This document shows positions 7,203 through 16,541 of a stretch of 49,230 nucleotides of DNA, piece after piece. This DNA is from an uncultured Candidatus Saccharibacteria bacterium (GTDB lineage: Bacteria; Patescibacteriota; Saccharimonadia; Saccharimonadales; Saccharimonadaceae), in assembly GCA_947425085.1 (NCBI GenBank), contig CANDYV010000002.1, forward strand, positions 1 to 49,230, in the 5' to 3' direction. The position numbers were made by a program, and so were the translations under genes. The notes beneath the pieces were generated by a model, which saw only the letters and a program-made list of their open reading frames with translations, was not told where the DNA came from and did no database searches. Within the stretch, counting starts at the first letter, position 1, and every line of letters starts with the position of its first letter.

Positions 7203-9320
7203 CTAGTTCAGAGTGGTGAGCTGCTGATATTTCTTAATGCGGGAGGCAAGTTCGGGGTAATTTTGGAGATTTTCGGGGTGCTTGGCAAATTCGGTGGCAT
7301 GATGACTTGCCTCAGCGATTAATTTCGTATCTGTCAAGCTGGCAACTTGGAGGTTCAGCTCGCCATGTTGCATGGCGCCGTAGATTTCGCCAGGGCCGCG
7401 AATTTTGAGGTCGACCTCAGCAAGGTGAAAACCGTCGGTCGATTTTTCCATTTCGCGGAGACGGCGCGAAGGCTTCCCTTCCCCGGTCGTGAGGAGAAAA
7501 CAGCTAGCCGGCTGGTCGCCGCGACCGACACGGCCGCGGAGTTGGTGGAGCTGAGCGAGACCATAATTCTCAGAATCCTGGATGATGATCATGTTCGCAT
7601 TCGGAACGTTGACACCGACTTCGACCACCGTCGTCGAGACTAGAATCTGGATTTTGTTCATTGCAAAATCCTCCATAATCTGGTCTTTTTCGTCAGCTTT
7701 CATCTTGCCGTGCAAGAGACTGACGGTATAATCCGGGAAGAGTTCCTGGAGTTTTTTAGCTTGGCGTTTGACGGGAGTGGCGCCGGAAGTTTTACCGGAA
7801 CCGGATGTCTTACTAGACGAGGCCTTTGCGCTTTCGTCAATTAGTTGACAAATCCAGTAAATCTGCTGGCCCTTGGCTAGCAATTCGCGCATTTTCGGAT
7901 ATAATTCGTCGCGTTGTTCGGTTTCATTCAAGATGCGGGTCGTGATGGGCTGGCGACCGGGCGGCAGCTCATTCAGTAGCGAGACGTCGAGGTCGCCGAA
8001 GACGGTGAGCTGAAGAGAGCGCGGAATTGGGGTAGCGGTCATCGAGAGGAGATGCGGAGCATGGCCTTCAGGGGACTTAAGGAGGAGTTTTTGACGCTGA
8101 TTGACGCCGAAACGGTGCTGTTCGTCGATAATACAGAAGGCTAAAGAGTTAAACTCAGTGTCGTCGGTCAGGAGGGCGTGAGTGCCGATAACGAGGTCAA
8201 TTTCGCCATAAGCAATGCGTTTTTTCAAGCGCGGTTTCTGCTTGGTGGCACCGGTAAGTAAAGCGATTTGGGGCAGTTCGAGGCCAGGAATTGCCTCCTC
8301 AAGGCCTTGAAATAACTTCTGAAGGCTTTCATAGTGTTGAGTGGCTAGGATGGCGGTCGGCGCGAGGAGGGCGGTCTGGTGGCCGTTACGGGCGGTCTGG
8401 GCGGCAGCTAGAGCGGCGACAATCGTCTTCCCGGAGCCGACATCGCCTTGAAGTAGGCGGTTCATCGGGGTCGTCTTCTCGAGAGCTTGGAGGATCTCCC
8501 AGGTCGAGCGGCGCTGGGCGCCGGTGAGCTGGAAAGGCAGATTTTTGACGATTTGCTGGATAAACTCGGCTTCGAAGGGTAAAGAAATGGATTTTAGGCG
8601 CTGATTTTCGTGTTTATTGAGCTTTGCGGCGAGGATGAGCTCGAAAATTTCCTCGTAGGCAAGGTAGGCGCGACCCTTCTCGGCGTCGGCGGCATTTTCG
8701 GGAAAATGAACCGCGAAGAGAGCTTCGGCGCGAGCTCCAGGCTTGACATATCCTGGATTTCCGTCGATAAATGGCAACAAATCTGGGATTTTAGCGAATT
8801 CCGGGCGGAGGTTAGAGAGGATTTTTTGGAAAAACTGGGGTTTTAAGACATTTTTGGCAGCGTAAATCGGCTGACAGTCAGAGGAAGTGCCAGATTCGGA
8901 GGCGGTTTTTTCGATATCTTGGGCGAGGACTGCCGAGGGCGAAGTGAGGACGTAGCGGCCGTTTTTGAGCTCGTATTTGCCGGTAAAAAAATACTCATGC
9001 TTGTCATCGAATTGCTTGGCGCGGTAGGGCTGATTGAACCAGACTGTGCGAATGGCGCCGGTTACATCGTGGATGACGCCTTCGGTGATAGTGAGGCGGC
9101 GACGGCTGGTGTGGCGGGTACGAAGGTCGCTGATTTTGCCGCGAATGATGACTTTTCCGGGGCGGAGGTCGGTAATACGGACGGCGGCTTGGTAGTTCTC
9201 GTAGACGCGGGGGAGACAATAGATCAGGTCGCCGACCGTGCGCAAACCGACGCGGGTGAGCGCGGCAGCGGTTTTCGGGCCGACACCCTTGACGGTGTCG
9301 ATGGGGGCGGACATATCCAT
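7203..9320 (-). CDS. recG: ATP-dependent DNA helicase RecG
   Basis: LLQGDVGSGKTIVA, DEQHRFGV, SMTATPIPRSL, QLRGRVGRG. Confidence 0.97.
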   Translation of the reverse strand: MDMSAPIDTVKGVGPKTAAALTRVGLRTVGDLIYCLPRVYENYQAAVRITDLRPGKVIIRGKISDLRTRHTSRRRLTITEGVIHDVTGAIRTVWFNQPYRAKQFDDKHEYFFTGKYELKNGRYVLTSPSAVLAQDIEKTASESGTSSDCQPIYAAKNVLKPQFFQKILSNLRPEFAKIPDLLPFIDGNPGYVKPGARAEALFAVHFPENAADAEKGRAYLAYEEIFELILAAKLNKHENQRLKSISLPFEAEFIQQIVKNLPFQLTGAQRRSTWEILQALEKTTPMNRLLQGDVGSGKTIVAALAAAQTARNGHQTALLAPTAILATQHYESLQKLFQGLEEAIPGLELPQIALLTGATKQKPRLKKRIAYGEIDLVIGTHALLTDDTEFNSLAFCIIDEQHRFGVNQRQKLLLKSPEGHAPHLLSMTATPIPRSLQLTVFGDLDVSLLNELPPGRQPITTRILNETEQRDELYPKMRELLAKGQQIYWICQLIDESAKASSSKTSGSGKTSGATPVKRQAKKLQELFPDYTVSLLHGKMKADEKDQIMEDFAMNKIQILVSTTVVEVGVNVPNANMIIIQDSENYGLAQLHQLRGRVGRGDQPASCFLLTTGEGKPSRRLREMEKSTDGFHLAEVDLKIRGPGEIYGAMQHGELNLQVASLTDTKLIAEASHHATEFAKHPENLQNYPELASRIKKYQQLTTLN

Positions 9321-9369
9321 AGGGATATTATAACACGAGCGGCAGACTGCGCGCTTGAAGGCTCGATGG

Positions 9370-10050
9370 TTAGTTGGCCTTTTTACCGCTGTGCTCGGCG
9401 CGCCAAGCAGCGATTTTGCCGTGGTCGCCAGAGAGAAGGATTTCCGGCACTTTCAGACCACGAAAATCGGCTGGCTTAGTGTATTGAGGGTATTCGAGAT
9501 TGTCGCCGTCGGAAAAACTCTCAATCAGGGCGGAAGTTTCGCCACCGAGGACGCCGGGGAGGAGGCGCGAAATACTATCGATGAGAATGAGAGCAGGCAG
9601 CTCACCGCCGGTGAGGACGTAATTGCCAAGGGAGATTTTGTGGTCGATGATAGTCAAGATGCGCTCGTCGTAGCCTTCGTAGTGGGGGCAAAGAATGATA
9701 TAGTGGCGCTCTGAGGTATCGGTGGTATCTACGCCGGCAAACTGGCGGGCGAGATCCTGGTTCCAGGTCATACCGACAGGGGTCGGGAGAATCACCTCGG
9801 CGTCAGGACTGACTGCTTTGACGCTCTCAATCGCCGCAAAAACCGGCTCGCAGCGTAACAGCATGCCGTCGCCGCCACCATAAGGCGTGTCATCAACGGA
9901 TTTGTGCGGGCCGAGCCCAAAATCGCGCAGATTGACGTATTCAATCGCGATAATTCCCCGATCCTGCGCCTTGTAGAGCATAGAACTGTCGAGATAAGGC
10001 TTCAGCGCCTCTGGAAAAAGGGTGATAATAGTGAATTTGATTTTTGGCAT
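9370..10050 (-). CDS. trmD: tRNA (guanine37-N1)-methyltransferase TrmD
   Basis: ITLFPEALKPY, DDTPYGGGDGMLL, LCPHYEGYDERI, SLGNYVLTGGELPALILID. Confidence 0.97.
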   Translation of the reverse strand: MPKIKFTIITLFPEALKPYLDSSMLYKAQDRGIIAIEYVNLRDFGLGPHKSVDDTPYGGGDGMLLRCEPVFAAIESVKAVSPDAEVILPTPVGMTWNQDLARQFAGVDTTDTSERHYIILCPHYEGYDERILTIIDHKISLGNYVLTGGELPALILIDSISRLLPGVLGGETSALIESFSDGDNLEYPQYTKPADFRGLKVPEILLSGDHGKIAAWRAEHSGKKAN

Positions 10051-10099
10051 AAGTTGAGATAATTATAGCATTTTCTGCTCAAAAAATCTAGTTCTAAGG

Positions 10100-10330
10100 G
10101 CCAGCGGAAGCCCAGGCAGCAAACTGACCTCCGCGATAGAGGTCAGTTTCAGTTTCTGCGCCAGATGTTGATCTGCGCTAGCGCTGATGCTTTTCGAGCA
10201 GTTGCACTTCTGCTGATGCGCGCCCACCCTAGGGCACATTGGTTTGTTTTAATCCGCTGTTTGTTTTTATCGTTTTGTCTCCACACTCCACTTTGAACTT
10301 CAGTGGAACCCTGTGAAGCGTATCAGCTTA
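10100..10330 (-). ncRNA. Candidate structured non-coding RNA (family unknown)
   Basis: No ORF; sigma70 promoter at 10336-10364; terminal GCTGATaCGC/GCGcATCAGC pairing, nested stem-loops and an 11-bp perfect 3' hairpin (10121-10149). Confidence 0.6.
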
Positions 10331-10335
10331 TACTT

Positions 10336-10364
10336 ATAATAAAGCATAACCGTCGCCACGTCAA
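10336..10364 (-). promoter_or_regulatory. Promoter of candidate ncRNA: TTGACG-N17-TATTAT
   Basis: Minus strand TTGACGtggcgacggttatgcttTATTAT. Confidence 0.75.
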
Positions 10365-10382
10365 CGGATTTTGCGCAAAAAT

Positions 10383-10399
10383 GTTGTGATTTTTACAAC
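10383..10399. promoter_or_regulatory. 17-bp palindromic motif GTTGTGATTTTTACAAC
   Basis: Same motif as at 5397 and 10447; just upstream of the ncRNA promoter. Confidence 0.5.
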
Positions 10400-10446
10400 A
10401 TATTTGAACAAACAAGGTATTTTTGGCGCAAATATCTATCAAACGT

Positions 10447-10463
10447 GTTGTATTTTTTACAAC
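10447..10463. promoter_or_regulatory. 17-bp palindromic motif GTTGTATTTTTTACAAC
   Basis: Same motif family; 3 bp beyond the obg stop codon. Confidence 0.5.
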
Positions 10464-10465
10464 GC

Positions 10466-11890
10466 TTAATAATCTTCGACGAGAGTGAACTCTTTGCCGG
10501 CGATAGAGATGATAGAGGTCGGCTCGGCGCCTTGAGAGGTGAGTTCGGCGCGAATGCCGAGCTTTTTCATGATGTCGCGGAGGCGGTTGACCGAAGCGTA
10601 GTTCGCGAGGTCAGTGCGACGGGCGAATTTCTCGATTTTCGGACCAGTAACGACGAATTTGGCTGGGACTGGCGGGTCTTGCGCAAGGTCGGCTTCTTCG
10701 ATTTTTTCGATTTTCCAGGCGTTCGAGAGCTGCTCGGGACCGAGTTTGATGACAGGGAGAGGCTGTTTGCGGACAGCACCGTCCACCAAAGCAGTGGCGC
10801 TCCCAAAATCGAGCTCTGAAGAGTCGTGATTTTGGCCCGCGCCAGCCTGGTTGTCATGCTCTGGCGAGCGTTCCTGCCCACGAGCAATTCCTACCGCGGA
10901 GGTATCGTGTCTGGCGGAGTTTTTCAACTTAACGAGAGCACGGAGGACGTCGGTGATTCCCTGGCCAGAGGCGGAAGAGATGGTGAAAATCTGGGCGTCA
11001 GGATTGACGGCGAGAATGGCATCCTTTTGCATTTCGAGAATGTCATTGTCGACGCCCTCGCATTTGGTCAGGGCGACAATTTCAGGACGCTTGGCGAGGT
11101 CGGAATAGCGCTCGAGTTCGCCGCGAATCACTCGATAAGCGTCGCCGGCATCGTCATTATAGACATCAATGAGATGAAGGAGGGCGGCGGTGCGGTCGAC
11201 GTGGCGAAGGAAAGCGTGGCCGAGGCCCTTGCCGTCGGCGGCACCTTCGATAAGGCCGGGGATGTCAGCGATGAGGAGATCTTGATCGTCGACAGTCGCG
11301 ACGCCGAGCTGAGGAGTCAGAGTCGTGAAGGGATAATCGGCAATCTCGGGACGAGCATTCGAAACACGAGAGAGGAAGGTGGACTTACCGGCATTTGGCA
11401 GACCGACAAGGCCAATATCAGCGAGGAGCTTCAGCTCGAGAGTCGCCTCGAAGGCATCGCCCGGCTCGCCAACTTCGGCGATGAGCGGGGCCTGACGGGT
11501 GGAAGATTTGAAGTGGGCGTTGCCGAAGCCGCCGTCGCCGCCCTTGGCAATGACAGCTTCTTGTTGGTCGACGGAAAGGTCGGCGAGGACTTCTTCGTCG
11601 CGCTTGACAATAGTGCCGATCGGGACTTCAACGATGAGATCTTTTCCGGAGCGGCCGGCAGAGCGCTGGCCGGAGCCGTTTTTGCCGTTTTCGGCGGTTA
11701 GCTCAGGGTTAAAGCGAAAATCGAGAAGAGTATTCGTGTCTTTGTCGGCGCGAAAAATGATTGAGCCGCCTTTGCCACCGTCGCCACCGTCCGGACCGCC
11801 CTTCGGGATGTAAATCTCATGGCGAAAAGAGACGGCGCCGTCGCCGCCTTTGCCGGCTTGAAGTTTGACTTTTGCGGTATCTACGAACAT
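10466..11890 (-). CDS. obg: GTPase Obg/CgtA
   Basis: Gly-rich Obg N-terminal domain (KLQAGKGGDGAVSFRHEIYIPKGGPDGGDGG), GLPNAGKST, Obg C-terminal domain. Confidence 0.97.
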   Translation of the reverse strand: MFVDTAKVKLQAGKGGDGAVSFRHEIYIPKGGPDGGDGGKGGSIIFRADKDTNTLLDFRFNPELTAENGKNGSGQRSAGRSGKDLIVEVPIGTIVKRDEEVLADLSVDQQEAVIAKGGDGGFGNAHFKSSTRQAPLIAEVGEPGDAFEATLELKLLADIGLVGLPNAGKSTFLSRVSNARPEIADYPFTTLTPQLGVATVDDQDLLIADIPGLIEGAADGKGLGHAFLRHVDRTAALLHLIDVYNDDAGDAYRVIRGELERYSDLAKRPEIVALTKCEGVDNDILEMQKDAILAVNPDAQIFTISSASGQGITDVLRALVKLKNSARHDTSAVGIARGQERSPEHDNQAGAGQNHDSSELDFGSATALVDGAVRKQPLPVIKLGPEQLSNAWKIEKIEEADLAQDPPVPAKFVVTGPKIEKFARRTDLANYASVNRLRDIMKKLGIRAELTSQGAEPTSIISIAGKEFTLVEDY

Positions 11891-11898
11891 ATAATACC

Positions 11899-11927
11899 AT
11901 TATAGCACAGGTTATTCAAAAAGTCAA
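11899..11927 (-). promoter_or_regulatory. Promoter of obg: TTGACT-N17-TATAAT
   Basis: Minus strand TTGACTttttgaataacctgtgcTATAATGG. Confidence 0.75.
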
Positions 11928-11970
11928 TAAGCATAAGCGCTAGATAGGTTTAGTATATTATTTCGTGAGA

Positions 11971-13062
11971 TTAGTGGATGTAGCTGAAGTTAGCGACGAC
12001 GTTAGCGGGGATAGTGGATTCGGTGATAACGTTGACGCGATAGCCGTAGTTCATTTCGCGAACGAGGATGGAACCGTCGTCATTCACGCGAAGGACGACG
12101 CCGACGTGACCATACCAACCTGAGGTAGTTTGGAAGACGGCACCGGCTTCTGGGGTATGATCGACGCGGAGGCCAAGGGCGCTAGCGTTTACGGCCCAAT
12201 ATTTAGCATCGCCAGTCAAGGATGCCGGGAGCGGGTTGCCATAAGCTTCGCGCCACCACCAAGCATAATAGGTACATTGACCCCAAACCATACGGTTCGT
12301 GGCGCTACGAGTGACGTTATCGTAGACAACACGCGGATTCTGGCGATCGGAAGTGCTACCCTGGAAAGTATAGGTGTAGACTGGGACATACTCAGGGCGC
12401 TCGGTGAGCGGCAAAGTACCGTTCGGGAGAACGATCTGAGAGCCAGCGACTAGACCCGTGCTTTCGAGGTCATTGTAAGCAATAATGCGCTCAGCGTCGG
12501 AGCCATAGCGAGAGGCAAGGCTGGCGGCAGTATCGCCAGCGCGAACTTCATAGACAATACCCGAGGTGCCAGGAATATTCAAAGAGGTGTTGACGGCGAC
12601 ATCAGTAGTCTTAAGACCGTTCGACCAGCGAATCTGGTCAGCAGACACGCCGTAGAGAGAGGCGATAGTGTTAACATTTTCGCCCTCTTTCACGATGTGC
12701 TTTTTCACACCGCGAGAGTCCTGAATCGTGACGTAGCCCGGCTTCTCAATGCGGTCAGTATTGGTCTGAGCGACTTCTTTCAAAACCGAGGCAGCGACGT
12801 AGTTACTAGCGACAGTATCAATGCTAGCGAGGTTAAACGAGTTGGAGAGGCTAGCTACGACATAGAGTTCCGAGAGCTGATCGGCGGAAATGCTGTTCGA
12901 AGCGGCAAGAGTGTTCATGTTGATACTGGCCGGGTCGGTCGAGTTTTTGTCGTCGGTGCCAATTTTTGCGAGCGCAAAAATCAAGCACGCCGTCAGCGCA
13001 TAGGGCAAAACCTTACGGATTGCCCGCAAAAACTTATGTTCTTTCTTCTGCTTAGTCTTCAT
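11971..13062 (-). CDS. Membrane-anchored LysM + CHAP-domain peptidoglycan hydrolase
   Basis: N-terminal TM, two LysM repeats (HIVKEGENVNTIASLYGVSADQIRWSNGL; YEVRAGDTAASLASRYG), CHAP-like C-terminus (WGQCTYYAWWW...GHVGVVLRV). Confidence 0.88.
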   Translation of the reverse strand: MKTKQKKEHKFLRAIRKVLPYALTACLIFALAKIGTDDKNSTDPASINMNTLAASNSISADQLSELYVVASLSNSFNLASIDTVASNYVAASVLKEVAQTNTDRIEKPGYVTIQDSRGVKKHIVKEGENVNTIASLYGVSADQIRWSNGLKTTDVAVNTSLNIPGTSGIVYEVRAGDTAASLASRYGSDAERIIAYNDLESTGLVAGSQIVLPNGTLPLTERPEYVPVYTYTFQGSTSDRQNPRVVYDNVTRSATNRMVWGQCTYYAWWWREAYGNPLPASLTGDAKYWAVNASALGLRVDHTPEAGAVFQTTSGWYGHVGVVLRVNDDGSILVREMNYGYRVNVITESTIPANVVANFSYIH

Positions 13063-13114
13063 AATTTAAGTGTAGTTTCTAGGTTATTTGAGATAGCCTG
13101 GGCTATCTACAACT

Positions 13115-13143
13115 ATTTTAGCACAAGCGCCATTTGTTGTCAA
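13115..13143 (-). promoter_or_regulatory. Promoter of the LysM/CHAP gene: TTGACA-N17-TAAAAT
   Basis: Minus strand TTGACAacaaatggcgcttgtgcTAAAAT. Confidence 0.7.
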
Positions 13144-14688
13144 CTACAGAGCAACATTACAGAGGCTTTGGCAGTATTCATGGATGTTCTGGTTATGCTC
13201 ATCCTCTGTACTACTATAATACATCGTACCGTCGTCGCCTGTCAAGAAGTAATACTTGTCGGCAACGCTTTCATCAGGGGTGGCGGTAGAGGTTAAGGCT
13301 TCGAGACCAGGATTGGAAATTGGGCCGTAAGGCAGGCCAGGATTTTTGCGGGTGTTATATGGCGAATCGATTTCGAGAGCGGCAGCATTGTCACCATAGA
13401 CTTCACGATTCGGGTCGACGAGATCGACGGCGTATTGAACGGTGACATCACTACCAAGCGTCCAGCCATCGGCAAGGCGATTGTAGAAGACTTTGGCGAC
13501 CTTGGCTTGGTCTTCGGCATTATTGGCTTCGCGCTGGACGACGGAGGCGAGGGTGATTCCTTGATAAAGATTGAGGCCTTGTGCTTCGAATTTAGCTTTC
13601 AGGTCGTTCTCCTCGAGGACGTCGGCCATTTCTTCAAGAAGACGACCGACAATGTTCTCAACTTTATCACCTTTGTAAAATTCGTAGGTATCACCAAAGA
13701 GATAGCCTTCGAGGCTAGTATTGTCCTCGGGGCGACCTTCAAAAATCCAAGCATAAGGCTTGCTGGAATAGTCAGCGGAAAGGCCAGCGGTAATTTCTTC
13801 ATCGGTATAACCATAGAGTAGGAGTTTTTTACGGAAATCGAAGATGTTTTCGCCTGGGAAGAAAGTAAAACTAAAAACGTTGTCGCGACTGCCAGTAAGG
13901 AGCAAATCGGTGATGTCGGCGACAGACATGGACTTATTGAGGTTATATTCACCGGCCTTGAGGCTGTCACCGCCCGAGGTGAGGCGGAAATGAATCTGAA
14001 AAACAAGGCTGTCACGGATGAGGCCAGCCTCTTTCAGCTCGTTTGCAACATCGCTAACGCTGGAGCCGGTCAGAACTGCGAAGACAGTGTCGTCGCATTC
14101 GTCGGCGTCAACTTCAGCGCAATTAATCTCAGAAACTGGGCGCGAGTTGTATTTATAGTATCCAAAAGCTGCACCGCCCAATAGGCCTAGTAAAACTAGA
14201 ATAGCAATAATTGCGGTCGCAAAACGGTGCGGCTTAGCTGCCTTGACGCTTTTGCGATGAGTCGAGGCGGCGCGAGTTGTGGACTTTCCGGTTTTCTCTT
14301 CGAGAAAGTCCTGAAGAATAATCGTGGCGGCCTCGGAGTCAATATCACCCTTTTTATAACCTTTTTTGCGATTTTTAAGGCGCTTTTCGGCTTCGACTGA
14401 GGTGAGAGATTCATCCTGAAAGCAGATTTTGGCGCTCGGAATAGACTTTTTGAGATCGCGCGCAAACTGTCGGACGTAGCGGCTTTGCTCGGTTTCTTGG
14501 CCCTGACTGTTGCGAGGGAGGCCGATCACGAAACTATCAATGTCCCAGGCGCGAGCCAGCGAGGCGATTTTTTGGAACTCGGTGCCGTCGACTTCTACGG
14601 CACTATAAGGGATGGCGATGCGGACTTTCGAATCAGCCTTAGCGACGCCAATGCGCTTCGTGCCGACATCAAGGGCGATTAGTTTCAT
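13144..14688 (-). CDS. Fusion of YqgF/RuvX RNase H-like domain and MltG-type endolytic transglycosylase
   Basis: N-term MKLIALDVGTKRIGVA...FVIGLPRN...DESLTSVEAE (YqgF), TM segment, then MltG signatures (ASVVQREA, VAKVFYNRL, YNTRKNPGLPYGPISNPGLEAL). Confidence 0.92.
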   Translation of the reverse strand: MKLIALDVGTKRIGVAKADSKVRIAIPYSAVEVDGTEFQKIASLARAWDIDSFVIGLPRNSQGQETEQSRYVRQFARDLKKSIPSAKICFQDESLTSVEAEKRLKNRKKGYKKGDIDSEAATIILQDFLEEKTGKSTTRAASTHRKSVKAAKPHRFATAIIAILVLLGLLGGAAFGYYKYNSRPVSEINCAEVDADECDDTVFAVLTGSSVSDVANELKEAGLIRDSLVFQIHFRLTSGGDSLKAGEYNLNKSMSVADITDLLLTGSRDNVFSFTFFPGENIFDFRKKLLLYGYTDEEITAGLSADYSSKPYAWIFEGRPEDNTSLEGYLFGDTYEFYKGDKVENIVGRLLEEMADVLEENDLKAKFEAQGLNLYQGITLASVVQREANNAEDQAKVAKVFYNRLADGWTLGSDVTVQYAVDLVDPNREVYGDNAAALEIDSPYNTRKNPGLPYGPISNPGLEALTSTATPDESVADKYYFLTGDDGTMYYSSTEDEHNQNIHEYCQSLCNVAL

Positions 14689-16433
14689 GCTTTTTCGTCC
14701 TCTCCGGTCAGGATGATAGTGACTTTGCTACGGTCGTTCGGAACGGACCAGACCCAGAAATACGGGGTGCGAACTTCGACTGAGCTGACGCCGTTGATTG
14801 GGCGGAGGAGCGATTGAACTTCGCCAGTTTTATGGCCTTTGACTTTCTCGAAAATATCATCTTCGGTGACAGTCGGGCCGGCCGTAAGGGTGGTCTTTAG
14901 GCGAGCGTTTTCTTCGAGGCTAGTGAAGCGTTCGAAATATGGACTGCCGATCGAGTAAATCTTCTGCCCTTCCTCGAGATCAGCTTTCGATTTGATATAT
15001 TCTTCGATTTTGTCTCTAGATACAACATAGACAGAATATTTGACCGGAACGGTTACTTTCGGGGTGGTGCTACTACCAACTTCGTCGCCGACGGCTGGAG
15101 TCGAGTCGGCATCACCCGGCTCAGCTTTGAAACTGGAGTCAATCGCGACGACATCTTCGCCAAGATCCTCGAACAGATGCGAACGGCCTTCGCTTTCGTG
15201 CTCGGAAACTAGGGTTTCTTTGACTTTTTTAATATCGTCTTCGCTGACGACTTTGACCATGTGGGTCGTGCCGCCAGAGATAGTGCTGGAGTTGTTAACG
15301 GTCGCAGCGCCGTCATCATAGGCACTCCAACGCGCGCCGGCGGAGATGTTATATTTTTCGCCGCCTTCGACGGCTTCGACAGGAACTTCGAAGGTTTTCG
15401 TACAAAGCGCGCTAGGATTTCTAACTTGACTGTCGCAGAGGATAGGATAATCCCCGCCGTCCCAAGAGAATGTCGTACTGGCGGTGGTGGCGCGATATTT
15501 CAGACCATCAGAAGTCGTAAAAACTTCACCTTCGGGAATATGGTATGAAAAACCTTTGTCTTGGAAATCGCGGCCATAGAGTGAATAAACGACGCGAAGA
15601 GTGCCCTTTGCCTTGTCGCCTTTATCTTCTTCGCCGGTGGCGGTAAATTCGGTGTTGTATTTTTCTTCAAGGGTTATTTGCTCGGTATAGAAGACACCTT
15701 CAGAGAGGTTTTCCGCGGCTTGGTCGGTCGTAAAACGGACGGTTTCGTTGAAGTTACTAGAGGTGCTACTGATGGCGACGGTGATAGTCGCGGCGGGAGC
15801 GAAGACGAAGGCCCAAACTAGGGCGATAACCAGCACGATGGCGGCAGGCACGCCAATCATGATCCATTTGCGGTATTTCTCGAACGATGGCACTTTCGGG
15901 CCGTTTTTGGACTTTTGGCCCGGTTTTTTGCCGTTTTTAGGGTCTTTTCCGTCGTTTTCGAGGCTTTCTTCGGTCAAGTCGATAGTTTCGGCACCTTTTA
16001 TTTTGCGATCGTCAGAATCAACGTCAGAGGCCTTAGAAGCCATTTTAGCGCTATCTTTTTTGGATTTGGCGGATTTTTCGGGTTTTTCGTCGCTAAAATC
16101 GCCGGTTTCCTCGTCAATGACCTGTTCCTCGCGCTCAGAGGCCTTGAGGCTTTCTTCGGTCGGCACCATCGGGCGCGACTGAAGAGTCTTCGCGACGGGG
16201 ATTTTGGCGGCCATGGCCATTTTGATAATTGCCGGATCCGCAGTTACGATCACGGCGACCTTTTCGCACTCTTTAGCGACGCGGGCGACGAGCTTCATAT
16301 TCACAGCGCTACGAAGCATAGTAGCCTTTTTCGGCGGCACAAGGGCGACAAGTTTTTGTTCAGCCTGCTGGAGCTTAGTCAAGATATCGGTGATATCATC
16401 CTCCGGCTCCAAGTAAATAACTTCCTTGTTCAT
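14685..16433 (-). CDS. Hypothetical single-pass membrane protein (CPR-type)
   Basis: 582 aa, TM WIMIGVPAAIVLVIALVWAFVF, large extracytoplasmic part; 4-nt overlap with the next gene. Confidence 0.8.
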   Translation of the reverse strand: MNKEVIYLEPEDDITDILTKLQQAEQKLVALVPPKKATMLRSAVNMKLVARVAKECEKVAVIVTADPAIIKMAMAAKIPVAKTLQSRPMVPTEESLKASEREEQVIDEETGDFSDEKPEKSAKSKKDSAKMASKASDVDSDDRKIKGAETIDLTEESLENDGKDPKNGKKPGQKSKNGPKVPSFEKYRKWIMIGVPAAIVLVIALVWAFVFAPAATITVAISSTSSNFNETVRFTTDQAAENLSEGVFYTEQITLEEKYNTEFTATGEEDKGDKAKGTLRVVYSLYGRDFQDKGFSYHIPEGEVFTTSDGLKYRATTASTTFSWDGGDYPILCDSQVRNPSALCTKTFEVPVEAVEGGEKYNISAGARWSAYDDGAATVNNSSTISGGTTHMVKVVSEDDIKKVKETLVSEHESEGRSHLFEDLGEDVVAIDSSFKAEPGDADSTPAVGDEVGSSTTPKVTVPVKYSVYVVSRDKIEEYIKSKADLEEGQKIYSIGSPYFERFTSLEENARLKTTLTAGPTVTEDDIFEKVKGHKTGEVQSLLRPINGVSSVEVRTPYFWVWSVPNDRSKVTIILTGEDEKA

Positions 16434-16541
16434 AAAACAAATATATCACATTTTGACGTGCTTGTGTTAAATAATGACGCCGGGCGGAGATTTTTCCGAA
16501 AATGCACGCCAAATTATCTCGTCTATGGTAAAATAAGAATA

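Noticed and set aside
10100-10330. Calling the obg-trmD RNA tmRNA, RNase P RNA or SRP RNA
   Set aside because: No tRNA-like ends or GGTTCGATTCC arm, no GAGGAAAGTCC-type RNase P core, and no GGAAGGAAGCAGCC-type SRP loop. 6S RNA cannot be excluded by eye, so the family was left open.
12950-12985. Palindrome AATTTTTGCGAGCGCAAAAATC as a regulatory hairpin
   Set aside because: Lies inside the coding TM region of the LysM/CHAP gene and has no second copy; may be coincidental.
15915-16541. N-terminal 209 codons of the 742-aa kinase ORF
   Set aside because: This part is antisense to the 14685..16433 gene and shows no family signature; a -10 box and ATG at 16529-16544 give a better start.
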